The notes under the pieces were generated by a model. That model saw only the letters and a list, made by a program, of their open reading frames with translations, searched no databases and was not told the origin of the DNA. From positions 4,278,327 through 4,342,326 of the forward strand of contig JAESIW010000200.1 of NCBI GenBank assembly GCA_016802295.1: DNA of 64,000 nt, given 5' to 3'. This DNA comes from Brachionus rotundiformis (Eukaryota; Rotifera; Eurotatoria; Ploima; Brachionidae). Shown here piece by piece: positions 33,946 through 45,960 of the stretch (within the stretch, counting starts at the first letter, position 1; each line of letters begins with the position of its first letter). The translations under genes and the position numbers were made by a program.

Positions 33946-36900
33946 TTAAGTTGATTTATCAAATACCATTATTGGATTTATTGCCATAATTTTGACCTTG
34001 TCTTTAGCTTCCTTTGCTGATATATAATCATTCATTAATTTCATTCGCTGTTCATTCTTTTAATAAAATTAAAATTTTTTAAAGAAATGTTTATCTTAAT
34101 TTTACCAAATCCTTTAACTGGTGATGCATATTATCTTTTTCCTCCATTAATCTTTGAATTTTAGATACATTATTAGAAGACCGATTACATTCTAACTCAG
34201 CTATTGCCGAATCTTTTTCACTTATTGTTGATAATAATATTTCTTGTCTAGATTAGATATGATTTTGTTTATTTATTAATTTATTTTTGTCTAATAATAA
34301 TTACTTGGTGATCAGTAATTCATTCATTTCTTTTACTTTTTCTTCTTCTAGTTTCTGGAGTCGTTCCTCGCGGACGTACAATTCTTCTTGATATCTATTG
34401 AACAACAGTTGTTGCTCATTAATATATTTTTGTAATGATGTTATCTCATCAATTAAACTTTTATTCTAGAATTTAAAAACAAATAATAATTTGAAGGCAA
34501 TAAAAGAAAGCATAATATTTACTTCATTTTCAATTTTTTCCGCTTTTTGCTTTTGCTGGGCAAATACAAGTTCTCTTTCTGCAGTTATTGAGACACTTTC
34601 TCTCAATGCTTCTTCCAGGTCATTTATTCTTGAATTAAATTTAGATATTTGTTCATTACGCTGGATAATTTCATTTTTGTGATCTTCAATTTGCTCTTTT
34701 AGGCTTTCAATTAATTTTTCATTTACATTTTTATCCTCATTTATTTGTCTATTAATTTCATTATTTTCCGAATTGTCATTACTCAAATTCTTAATTTGAC
34801 TTTCGTATGTTTGTTTTTGTTTGGCTAGTTTATCCTTTAGTTCTTGAGTTGTTTTTTCAAAGTGTTCTTCTAGCTGACTAAATTGTATTTGCTGTTGTTC
34901 TAATTTTGATTTTAATACTTGTTTTTGTTCTTCAAAATCATCAATCAGCTCTTTGAGTGTTATGAGCTCTGTGGTCAATTGCTGAATATCAATTTCTTTA
35001 GATTGAAGTTCTTTTTGTAAATTTTGAACTTTTTTCATTGATTCAGCATCTTGTTGATTTTGATTTGAATTTGCAGACGAAACTTGAAGTTGTTGCTTTT
35101 GTAAACGATGTAGTTTTTCTTCAATTATTTCGATTTCTTCATTTTTTTGAGTCAATGACATTTCTAATGAGTTAACATGTGAGTCTTTTCTAATCAGTTG
35201 TGTTTTAAAGCTTTCTACTTCGTCCTTAAGATCATATATTTCGTTTTGGTAATCTTGAATTTCCTTGTTCTTGAGCTCAATTTTTTCATTTAGTTCCTTT
35301 ATTGATATATTTAAGGTTTCAATTTGTTCACTAAGTTCTAAATCACGTGATTGACTTTGTGAACGATTCATGGCGTCTTTTGTCAATTTTTCAATCAATT
35401 TATCCTTTTGTTCAATTGATTGCTCTAAATTTTGCATCACATTATTTTGATACAAACCCACTGAATTCGAACTTAGCTTTGTTCTAAGAGTACTAATTTG
35501 CATTTCTTTATCTTTTAGTTGTTCCTCTAAATTTTCGATTTTTCTGTTTAAAACATTTATTTTTCTTTCCTTTATATCCATTTGATCTTTCAACTCGCCA
35601 ATATCAGAATCACGTTGATGTTTTTCTAGTAAAATTTGTTGAATTTGGTGATTTTTTTTTTCTATCAAAGTTTCTTTTTCTTTTATTCGACCACGTAACT
35701 CATTTACTTCTGATTGTTGCATGGTAATTTGTTGTTCTTTACTAACTAAAGATTCCTTTAATAATGTAAGATAATGCTGTAAGTCTTTTTCTTTGCTTTC
35801 ACATGTTTCATATTTAGTTTTTAGTTGTTGAAGCTCAGTTTCCTTTTTGCTCAAGTCAAATTTTAGAGTTTCAACTTTTTGTTTCAAAGATTTTTCATTA
35901 TTTTTTAAAAGTTCGACTTGAGTTGGACTTAATGTTTTTTCGCTATTTATATTTGACTCAATTTTGCTTTCAGATTGATAGTTTTCGTTTACAGGAGTAC
36001 CAAACGAATACCTCTGGTTAGTATTTTTATTCATTAACGTCTCATCCTGCAGTTGTTTAATTTGAAGTTCTAATTGTTGAATGCGAGTATCTTTATTAGC
36101 ATCAATCAACAAATTTTCTTCTGCATTTGAGTCGAAATATGAAAACAACGAAAGTGAATCCTTAATTTAACTATTTTAAAATATGGTTCCAAAAATAAAA
36201 AGTATTTACAGTTTTGTTATTGGAAAGACTTGAAATATTGGAAGTGTTAATATTTAATTGGGAAATCAAATTGGATTTCTGCTGTTGTAGCTGATTAACA
36301 AATTGTTGAAGCCTAGATGTTTTTCTTTCTTCTTCAAGAAGTCGTTCTCTCAAACTATTCTGCTCACTTAATAATGTTGTATTAGTGGCTTCAATTTGTT
36401 GATTTAAATTTTCTAATTGATTCATTTGTTGAATCTTTTTAAATTTAAGAATAATTAAACTATTGAAAATAAATACTTTTTAAAAAATTGATTTACAATT
36501 TCATCTGTGGTGTTATTTAATGAACTCAAGTCACTATTTGTAATGTTTTTGGTACTTAAAGTTTTTACAATTTGAAATAATTTTTTTATAGTTTCATCTT
36601 TGGTGTTTAAAGATTGCTTTTGAGTATTGATTCTCATTTCTAGTTCATTAATTGTTTTTTTAAGTATATTTTTTTCTTTGGTAAAATTTTTTGAATTATT
36701 TGCAAACGAATACTCATTATGAACCAAATTTTCTTGCTGCATTTGTTCTATTTGTATCTCTAGTTGTTGAACATAAAGAGTTTGTTGTTCAAAAGTGCTG
36801 GATAAATTTTTATTTTGTGCCTGTAAGACTTGGAATTTGTCTAATAGTACATTATACTTTTTTTGTTCTTCTTTTCGCATTTGTCTTTCTTTTTTGAGTT

Positions 36901-38074
36901 CTGGGCTCCAAAATTGTTTGATACTCTGCATATTTGAAGATAACTTTTGCTGACAACTTTCAACTTCACATTTTAGAAAATAAGATTCTTTCTGCATATC
37001 CATCAGTCTTATCTGTAAATCTTTTATGAAATTAATTTTAGACTGATTGTTATCAGTTTGATTCAAAGACTTGATTGAACTTAAGCTAGTATCACGTTGA
37101 ATTGAATTTGAAGATTGGGCTTTTGAAGACAATCTTAGGCCACCATAAATATTCCCCGAATTATCAAAATCACGAACGAAATTAAAAGAATTAATATTAA
37201 GAGATGGATTATTTGAATAAGCATTGATAATTGAATTTGATCTATGATGCTGTCGATTAGGTTTTGAAGCGAGTGTGTTCAAGAAAAGAGTTGAATTCGA
37301 ATAAGTTGGAATTTGACTACTCGTAACTCGACGAGAAGGTGTGTTTGTAGCTGAAGAAGATAATGGAGTATAATTTTCAAAACTAGCCTCTGTAGCAGTG
37401 TATCTATCAAATGATCTTTCTCGTCGAATTAAGTAATTTAAACTAGAATAATTTGATTGCTGTTGATCTTCATCTGCTTTTTGCTTATCATTTTTATGGT
37501 TTGAATATGAATTTAAAAAATTTAGCTTGTAATTTTTTTCCAAATTTTTGATATTTGATTCATGATCATTTTGATTGTTTAAAATAATTAAATCATCAAT
37601 TAAGCTATTCATCGATTCAATATTTTTTTGTGAACTTTCAGTTTCGTTTGAATTAATTTTGTTTTCAAGATTGTTTGTATTATTTAAATTACTAGCCAAA
37701 TTTGAATTGTACGGACTTGAACGTCCAGATGTATAACCACTAGTTGAGGAGTTAGAATTTAGACTAGAACTATGATTGACTAAAATTGTCTGATTGGGCA
37801 TGGCATTTCCTAAAAACTTATCACATTTTTCACCCTGCTGAGGTTTGATTGAATCTTCATTTTTGTCTGAAACAACATCTAAATTTGAATTTTGAGAAAT
37901 CGGGGTAGAATTATTGAAAATATCTTCGAGTTCTGCCATTGCATTTGAGTCAACGTATTGATGCTGACATTTTTCAAAATCATTTAATGGTCCATTATTT
38001 GCTTCGAAATCGTTTGTCGATAAAGAATTTTCCTTTGAAAAGTCTAGACTAGTATTGTCCATAATAGATGTCAT
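33946..38074 (-). CDS. ERC: ERC/ELKS/CAST active-zone coiled-coil scaffold
   Basis: Six exons on the minus strand: 38074-36497, 36434-36210, 36160-34523, 34465-34305, 34247-34106 and 34056-33946. They close to 1284 codons plus stop. The first about 350 residues are Ser/Asn-rich and disordered. From there to near the end the protein is almost all coiled coil. Diagnostic ERC segments are SIKQFWSPELKKERQMRKEE, MRINTQKQSLNTKDETIKKL, KERKINVLNRKIENLEEQLK, and near the end QEILLSTISEKDSAIAELE and EQRMKLMNDYI. ERC proteins bind RIM, liprin-alpha and calcium channels at presynaptic active zones and also the cell cortex. The C-terminus ends FDKST, so the IWA motif that binds the RIM PDZ domain in vertebrate ERCs is absent. 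The gene is longer than human ERC2 mainly through its N-terminal region. Confidence 0.93.
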
Positions 38075-39896
38075 TCTAATTTAATTTTTTTAAATTCACA
38101 TTGCATTATTTTAATCTAAACCTTTATTTTATTAATATTATTTTAAATTTAAAGAAGATTTATGTTTCATGCAATATTTTTGTTAAATTTGGGTAGTTAT
38201 ATTAAATTTATCAAATCTAATAACAAAAAATCTAAAATTATTTTCGAACTTGCAAGCGAAACTAGCAAATATTTTACTATTTAAAATTTAGACTTTTAAT
38301 AAGTGCTAATAGCTATTTTTTTGGGTTTAGGCAAGTTTGCAAATGGAGCATCACTTGAGGCAATATTTGTTCCTTTTGACATATCTAAATAGATAAAACC
38401 ATTTTTTCTATTATAAGCAAAGAAATAATCAATCCATAAAATATATCGAAGAAACTAATCATAAAAATTAAGTGTAATTTTTAAAATGATAATACTTGTC
38501 CTCCAATTATTTTAACGAATTAGGCTTTAACATGACTCATCTAGGTCAGTTCGTATATGCTAAGGCTAACATAAAGAATTCGAATGGTTTCTATGTTAAC
38601 TAAACTTTAAAAGACAGATTCTCTGAGAATAAAGAGTCTATTAGTTAATTTTTAGTATTCTTAATATAAATCAGATAAGATTTTAAACTTATCTTTTAAT
38701 TTTAATAAAGTAGGAAATATATAAAAAAATCCAAAATATAGTTTTAATCAACCTCTTTATGCGTAACAAAAGTTGAAAGTAAAAAAGAAAGCAAAACGAC
38801 AATACTCAAAAATCGATTTTATAAATAAACCAAACGAGCAAAAATAAGGCATAAACATATAGTAAATTGAAGAAATAACCATTTATTAAAACTCTAAATA
38901 ATAAAACTAGAGAAAATAATATTCAAAATAATCAAATACATAAATTATTCCTTGTACACATTTTCTTTTATCAAAATCCAATAAAACGAATTTAGAAATC
39001 GGATCAGAAAAAATATTTTATTTATTTTCGATCTCTAATTCAAAACTCTAAAGCTGAATTATTTACTAATATAATGCTTAAGTATATGAATTGCTTTTTT
39101 ATTTAGACTGAGTAAATAGATTTGTCTTAAAAGCTTTTTAAAAGTTATTTTTTGTTTTTATTCGAAAATTACTAAATTCGAAAAATAATGTTTTATGAGA
39201 CATTATCGGTTAATTAAATCGTATAATAATATCAAAAATAATTTTTATTTTTATTTTGAATACCAAAAATTAAATCAAGTTTTTATAATTATTTTTAAAT
39301 GTCAATAGAGAAATCTTAGATAATCTTAAAAGTTAGCATTTAATCTTAAATATTATAAAAATAGAAATATTTAAACATTTTATGTTGAATGAAAAATGAT
39401 TCTGAAATTAAATATCACATCATTAAAAAACTAATTAAAATTCAAAACAAAATTAAAAATTGTAATATATGTAATCCAAAACTAATTTAATTTTCAATTT
39501 GTATTATCATGAAAGATATGTCAAATTTTAGAAAGTTTTAATAAATCTTAATTATTATATTTTGAAACAATAATGAAATCAATTGTCTAAAATTGAATAA
39601 ATATGCAAAATAATCATTTAAATTATATTAAATAATTCCCGAATAAAAAATATTAATTTGAAAAAAATATTATGAATAATCTGAAATTTTCAATTAATTA
39701 ATTTGATCTGATAAAATTTATAATATACCAATTTGTTTGAATTTGTGTTATGAGTTTTAAACATAATGACTTAAATTTTTTATCGTCTATTGATATCAGT
39801 AACTTATGAAATTTTAGAAATATAATTGATTGAAAAAGTTTTATCTCAAATGAACAATTTTTGACAGTATTTTTCTCACATATGTAGGCATGGTTG
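38075..39896. other. divergent intergenic region upstream of ERC
   Basis: About 1.8 kb between the ERC start (-) and a small secreted-protein gene (+). AT-rich with no coding similarity seen. It should hold the ERC promoter. Confidence 0.5.
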
Positions 39897-39906
39897 TATA
39901 AAAAGG
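39897..39906 (+). promoter_or_regulatory. TATA box of small secreted-protein gene
   Basis: TATAAAAAGG lies 42 bases before the ATG at 39939. Spacing and sequence resemble the Wnt5 TATA box in this window. Confidence 0.55.
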
Positions 39907-39938
39907 TGATATTACAATCGTCTTAAAAATTTTGAAAA

Positions 39939-40355
39939 ATGCAAAAAATTTTATTTACAGTATTTTTATGTTTTATTTTAGTTGGTAAGTTTAAAATCAA
40001 ACTTTTATGTATTATCTTTCTGCAAAAAAAGATCATATTTTTAAATTAACATATTAGTCAGATAATACAATTATTAATTTAATTATATGGAATAATATTA
40101 AAAAATTAGAACTGTCTCTTACAATGGCTGTTCAAACAAATAATGAAAGAATAATCGATATTGTTACAACATTTTTTTCAGTAAAATTTATATTTGTTTA
40201 AGATTTTTTTAAGTTTAATTTTTTGTTTGTAGATGACAACTACAAAATTACAATGTGTAATTCAATGTATGCAGGGTAATATAGATTCAAGAATATCTAT
40301 TCAAGATGTAATCGAAAATTACACTCTTTTTTTTCAATGTTTCAATCTATGTTAG
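39939..40355 (+). CDS. small secreted protein, unknown family
   Basis: Three exons, 39939-39984, 40062-40180 and 40233-40355, give 95 codons plus stop with matching phases. The N-terminus MQKILFTVFLCFILV is a clear signal peptide, cleaved probably near residues 15-18. The mature part is about 78 residues and mostly helical by composition, with four Cys in two clusters: LQCVIQC, and FFQCFNLC at the very end. One N-glycosylation sequon (NYT) is present. A TATA box sits just upstream. The Cys spacing could form two disulphides as in saposin-like or peptide-hormone precursors, but I see no family match and no dibasic cleavage pattern. An alternative splice at 40276 into downstream sequence is possible, which would alter the C-terminus. 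Confidence 0.5.
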
Positions 40356-41071
40356 AAAATTCATTTTATTTTTATTATTTGAATTTTAAATAAATATTTA
40401 TTGCCATTCATAATTGGTTTAACTAACAAATATTTTCTCCTTGGTAATTAGAATTATTGTATTAGGCACTCATTTTTTGGTTGATTTTTAGTTCATTCAG
40501 TTAGTTTCAGTTAATTCACTTTCAATAAATATAATTGACATCGGCTATGCTCCAAATCAAATCCTATCCTGTTAGTAAATATTTTTTTGAAACAAAACTC
40601 ACATTTTTATCAATTGAAAAGGAATATTAATTAAAGTTGAAATAATTTTCTAAACAAGATTTTAAAATGCGTTATAATTATTTTGCAGATTTTCTAACTT
40701 AAGAATCTGATTCTACTTTATTACTAAGGAATATTAATTTACTAGCATTATGATTCAGAAAAAATCACTTTATCTCTCAAATTATAAATTAATTTATCTT
40801 CCTCTAGTTCTCATGTTGATAAAATTTTTAATTTTAAAAAAATTATCATATCTTTATAATCTATTAAAGTTGATAATATATTTTTTAAATAAAATTTCTT
40901 ATAAAATATCAAGTTATTTCATTAGATTCTATAGAGGTGAATTTTTTAAAAATTAAAAATGAAAAAAGTTGAATGGTATTTTATCTTTTTTTTAATTTAC
41001 TTAGTTAAAACTGAATAAAATTATTTAAAAAATCTAAATTAATAAATATTCTTTATTTAAGGGCGAGGAAG
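40356..41071. other. stretch that may hold TMC 5' exons
   Basis: About 700 bases before the first firm TMC exon. Open segments occur at 40492-40570 and 40750-40956, and an ATG with a hydrophobic frame lies at 40959, but none looks like a TMC N-terminus. I could not assign a start. The TMC promoter or first exons, or an extra exon of the small secreted gene, may be here. Confidence 0.35.
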
Positions 41072-43791
41072 ACAAAAAATAATGACATTAATAATTCCAA
41101 AAATCACCACGTAAAATAATTAATTAATTATTAGATTAGCAATAGTTAATTGTTTAAAGGTTTACTTCACTCCATTAAAAAGTCTAAACAGTACTGGTAA
41201 AAAATTAAAAAAATGGCTTCCATGTGATAAAACTTTAACAAATATTGAAAGTAATAAAATTTTATATATTAGCAAAGTAAAATTTTTTCCGTAAATAAGA
41301 AATTTTTAAAATGCTCAAAATATATTTTATGAACAAAAACATTTATAACTTTCAAAAGCTAAAAAATATATTATTTTTTTGTTTCGAAATTTTACTTTGT
41401 CAAATAATTTTTATTATGTTCTAAATTAATTATCTAGCTAAATTTGGTGGAAGCTTTGTTTCATTATTTGAACTAAATCGATGGCTTTTTATTATCAATT
41501 TCATAATTTCAATTTTAGTTGGTATATTTATAATTGCTCCTCAATATGCTTACAATTTAGATGAAACGAATGATGTTCTCGAGTTTAATAAAAATCAGTC
41601 TAATTTTAGTGCGATTTGCAATAAAATAGCTATTGAAGAAAATAATGAAAATAAAACCACTTTTAACTCGAATTCCACCATTGAAGAGGCTATTCTTTAT
41701 TCTAAATGTTGTTTTTATAATTATACAAAATATTTGAAACAAAATCAATATAATAAAACAAATGTAGATGTTATTTTAGATGTATTTCAAGGAACTGTAA
41801 AAAATTTTACAATTTTTATTTTAAAATATTTATTTGTAATCTAAGGGAATTTTCGAAGAGAGTTTTTTTTTCTATGGACAATACAGCAATAAAACAACAT
41901 TAAATGTACAAAAAAAACATACATATTACATGGGACTATCATTTGCTTCCATAACGTTATTTTCATTAATTATATCTGCAATCGGCATGCTCATAAGGTA
42001 TCATAATTTACGAAAATCACGATTATTCTAATTAGAATTCTTATAAACTTTTTATAGGCTGGGCAAAGGCCTTGAGACTTCGATAATTAATAGAATTGAA
42101 GCAATAAGTATGATAAGCCAGTCATTTGTATCATGGGATTATAATCTAAAAGATGAAAAAAACATTGAACTAACAAAATCAATAATTTATAGATTTTATC
42201 AAGTACACAGAATGATCAATTTCTAATTATCTAATTTTTTAATTTCAGAATGAAATCAATCAAATCAAATATAATGAAAAAATGAAGAGTTTAATTTTGA
42301 AAGAAAAACTAATCATTCATTTCAAAAGAATCTTTTTTCATTTAATTACAATTATAATGTTTATTGTAGGAGGTATAGCCTTATATTATCTGAATGAATT
42401 TACTTTTGAAGTAAGAATTTATAACAATAATTGACCAAAGATTGAAATTTTCCAAAAGCTAAAAAGAAAAGATATAAATAAATATTTATTGTGGATTGTA
42501 GAATATCTACCTGCTTTAGCAATTAATTTAATAATATTCGTCTATCCAGCTATTTTTAACATTTTTAAAAAATTTGAAGATTACAGCGATAATTTTAAAA
42601 TAAACTTGTTCTTACTAAGGTGAATTACTAAGACTAACTATGTTTCTAAATTATAATTTTTTAAAACTTTGAAGAACTGGCTTTACAAGAATTGCTTCGA
42701 TACTGTTTATAATTGTTAACTTATCTATAAATATTGTAAGAAATGAAAATGTTTGTGCAACACAAAGTTCAAAATTGGTAGGAGAATTACTTTCTTTTGA
42801 TTTCTCAATTCAGAAAAAAACCGAAATTTGGGTATTTTAATTTGTTTTCTAAATAGTTCCAGTAAAAAAATTTTTTTAAGTGTTGGGAAACATATGTTGG
42901 GCAAGAATTTTATAAATTGGTTATGATAGATTTAATTTTGAAATTGTTATCGTTTTTATTAATAATTTTTCGATTTATTTTTTCAAAATCTTTTAATTTA
43001 ATATCGAAATCAGAATTTAATTTAGAATCGAGCTTTTTTGAATTAATGAATGCACAAACTTTATTTTGGATTGGATTGTATTTCAGCCCTTTTCTAGCCA
43101 TCATCGCACCATTTTATTTTATAATCAAGTTTTATTTGACTTTGGTAAATTAACCTTATACAATTAAAACTTTGGAATCAAATTTTTATTAATTAATTTT
43201 TATATTTAGTATATTCTGAAATACTTTACTGAAATTGATAGCAAAAATAGACAAATGAAGCTTAATACATCTTTCTTCTTAGTTCTTTTTGTTGTATTTC
43301 TATTAGTATTAATATTATTTGGCTTTATTTTTACAACGTAGGTATCAATAATTTATAAATCTTTTTTTATTTTTTCAAAAAAAGTTTAAAACCATCACGG
43401 AGTTGTGGGCCTTTTCGAATTCAATATTCACCAATGAATGATTTTACTGTGGTTAGTGAACTCCAAAATCAGTTGCAGATTTCATTACCATCAATTTTGT
43501 TTTCAATAATAGAATATATTTTCTCAACATTTTTCATGATAATACTTACTTTTATACTAATGTAAGATTTAATTATCTTTAAATTTAATATTTTTCGACA
43601 TTTTGAAACAATTTTTTGGAATTAAGACATGAATTCATCTTTTTTTAAATTTATTTCATTTAAGCGGAATCATTATGATCATTTGGACAATATCTAGGTC
43701 CCAAAAAGAAATAACTAGAGAGTATTTAAAGATATTACAAAATCAAGATCCCTTAAAAAGAAATAGAACTACAGAAGCAATTCATTTTTAA
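41072..43791 (+). CDS. TMC: TMC (transmembrane channel-like) protein, 5' end unresolved
   Basis: The gene is split over many short exons: 41160-41250, 41438-41796, 41846-41997, 42058-42202, 42249-42410, 42459-42619, 42675-42777, 42881-43144, 43210-43337, 43385-43561 and 43665-43791. All phases agree and give 622 codons plus stop. A small exon 41072-41110 fits upstream but is uncertain. Family signatures are TKFGGSFVSLFELNRWLF before the first helix, VSWDYNL, WIVEYLPALAINLIIF, INLFLLRTGFTRIAS, the TMC hallmark CWETYVGQEFYKL (42881 on), QTLFWIGLYFSPFLAIIAPF and LKPSRSCGPF. The layout of about ten membrane helices matches TMC channels, the pore subunits of mechanotransduction in hair cells and invertebrate mechanosensory neurons. 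The extracellular loop after helix 1 has several sequons. Both tails are short. Which TMC paralogue it is cannot be told. The true N-terminus was not found. Confidence 0.88.
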
Positions 43792-43974
43792 GACAATCAG
43801 ATATTTTAATTTTTAATTTAAAAAAATGATTGACTTTTTTTTAAATAACTAATTATAATTCTTTTTTAATTTCTAATCAAAAACTTTTAATTTATTATTT
43901 TTCATTATAATTGAATTTAACTATCATCAGTTTTTTTTTTTATTTTTGTTATTTTACTTTCATAAAATAAAGCT

Positions 43975-45540
43975 TCATTCTTTAAGCAGATCATTAGTTT
44001 TAAATTTTTTGAAAACCTTATTCTTTATCTCGCTTGTTTGTTTTGTTCCTATTTCTGTTTGAACTAAACTTGATTTTATATCTCCTTTTTCAGATTTGTC
44101 TTCTTGATTTAAGTTTTCAAAAATTTGAAAATCATTATTAAATTCATCTGATTCAGCTATTTCATTATTGACAGCATAAATATGGCTTGAATAAGTTGGT
44201 AAGTTAAAATCTGGAGATTTTTTTTTATTTGAAATATTAGATTCTGAATCCGTTTGAATGTTTAAAGTTTCTTTTGATTCGTTGTTGGAAATTTTTATTT
44301 TTTTATGATTTTTTGGGGTTATAGGTGGTTTTGATATCAATCTACCTTCTTCATCATATTTAGCTACAAAAGATTTTACTTCCTTATTTAATAAACTTGA
44401 ATCTTCTAATAATTCATAATTATATCGATCTTGTTCTTCAAATTTTTGAAAATCAATTTTAACTAAATCCAAGATTTGTCTCAGTTCTATTTCTAGTTCA
44501 TTTGCTCGCTCTTTCTTGTTAATTATAATACAATTGATAAGATCATTTAATCTTTCTCTTATTAAATAGGCAGTGTTTATTTTATATTGACTTTTTTCTT
44601 TTTCAATTTTTTTGTAAGCAAAATCTGCTTTGAAGATGATATCTCTGTAATTTTCAGCTAATTTAAAATCAGTAAATAAGTCCTTATTTTCTAAGAATTC
44701 AAAAGTTCCTAGGTAACTAGTTGTTTCATTGTCAGTTACAATTGTTTCTTCTGTGTTTTCGTTTGATGTTATTAATTTGCTTATTTCTATTTCATAATTT
44801 TTTTCGTTTTTTGAAGTTAAATTACAAGATTGAATAAATTGACAATTCTTTAAATTTTCATCGTTTTCTTTAAATAATATTGGTAATTTTTCAACTTTTA
44901 AACATTTTTTTGGAATAATACAATATTGATAAAAAAATTGATCAAATATTTGATTAGGTAAAATAAATAGCTTTTTCCAGTCACTGACGAAATTAACTTC
45001 ATTTTTAATATTTTTCGTATTTTGATTATAGCTAAAATTTATATAAGGTACTTTGATAATCTTTAAAGTTTGATCTATTTTATCTAAATCGTCATTATTT
45101 TTATCTCTAAGTTTTCTTGTTCTAGTTGAAAAATAATTATAATTTAAATCATTTATTTTATGTTGATTTAGGTTGTTATTTTTTATTTGTGATTTTTCTT
45201 CGTGAAATTTCTGGTTGATCTCAAGTCTATTGCTATAATTTTTAACAGATTTTGAAGACGACGTTTGAAAATTAAACTTTTTAAACGATCTTACTATAAT
45301 TTCATCAATTTTGTCTTTAATAATTTTACTTTCTTTTTCTAAAGCACAATTTTTTAATTTTGAATATTTTATTTCGGGTTTATCACTTTCCTGATATTCA
45401 TCATTACGGTTATTATCTTTTGCTATTTCAATTTTTTTAATAAAATCATCAATAATGGTATCGAAAATCTGATTCATTTTTTCTTTTATCATTTCAATAA
45501 AAATTTGCAAAATTCGATAATTTTCAATACTCAAGTCCAT
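43975..45540 (-). CDS. orphan charged protein, unknown function
   Basis: A single open frame with its first ATG at 45540 gives 521 codons plus stop. It is rich in Lys, Glu, Asn and Ile, with no signal peptide or membrane helix. Helical, coiled-coil-like segments occur near the N-terminus and at about 320-390 (for example KKERANELEIELRQILDLVK). A basic stretch with KPPITPKNHKKIKI near 405-430 follows YDEEGRLI and looks like a linear motif or nuclear localisation signal. The C-terminal 100 residues are acidic and disordered. I do not recognise a family. Consistent codon use and length argue for a real gene. An upstream non-coding or short coding exon could exist, because the frame stays open for eight codons before the ATG. 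It converges on TMC with a gap of 183 bases. Confidence 0.6.
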   Translation of the reverse strand: MDLSIENYRILQIFIEMIKEKMNQIFDTIIDDFIKKIEIAKDNNRNDEYQESDKPEIKYSKLKNCALEKESKIIKDKIDEIIVRSFKKFNFQTSSSKSVKNYSNRLEINQKFHEEKSQIKNNNLNQHKINDLNYNYFSTRTRKLRDKNNDDLDKIDQTLKIIKVPYINFSYNQNTKNIKNEVNFVSDWKKLFILPNQIFDQFFYQYCIIPKKCLKVEKLPILFKENDENLKNCQFIQSCNLTSKNEKNYEIEISKLITSNENTEETIVTDNETTSYLGTFEFLENKDLFTDFKLAENYRDIIFKADFAYKKIEKEKSQYKINTAYLIRERLNDLINCIIINKKERANELEIELRQILDLVKIDFQKFEEQDRYNYELLEDSSLLNKEVKSFVAKYDEEGRLISKPPITPKNHKKIKISNNESKETLNIQTDSESNISNKKKSPDFNLPTYSSHIYAVNNEIAESDEFNNDFQIFENLNQEDKSEKGDIKSSLVQTEIGTKQTSEIKNKVFKKFKTNDLLKE

Positions 45541-45960
45541 ACTATTTGTTGAATTTTTCAGCAAAATGATTCAATTAATTTTTTTATTATAAAGAAATTT
45601 CTATTTTGTCTTGGTTTTTTTAAAGAATATTCTTGATTTTAACTGGCGCCTTTTTCATATAACAACAAATACAAAATTATCAACTGTAAATTTTGTTTCT
45701 TTTAGCTTATTTAAATTTCAAATCTAAAATATTTGAAAAACGAAAATAAAATCAAATATTTTAATCAAAATAATGTATTTTTATATTAAATTAATAATAT
45801 TTCGTATTCTTTTTTTATCTCTCATTTTTTATACTTTATTTGTTTATGACTTTCATTATCAAATATTTTTGGAAAAAAATATAAAACAGTAAAACAAAAT
45901 CAAACAAATTTATAAAACATTTTTAAAATAACTTTGAATATAAAAAGAAAAATTAACGCT
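45541..45960. other. gap between mTOR and orphan gene
   Basis: Some 420 bases between the mTOR stop and the start of the orphan gene, both on the minus strand. It must hold the mTOR polyadenylation site and the orphan promoter. No gene was seen. Confidence 0.45.

Noticed and set aside
34491..34682. Open frame on the plus strand inside ERC, and similar ones inside mTOR and WD genes
   Set aside because: Antisense shadows of coding exons; the sense strand has strong family matches.
41260..41437. Extra TMC exon (frame LKNILFFCFEILL) at about 41359-41398
   Set aside because: It would leave a 39-nt intron and disrupt the family match; splicing at 41251 to 41438 joins TLTNIE to TKFGG as in other TMCs.
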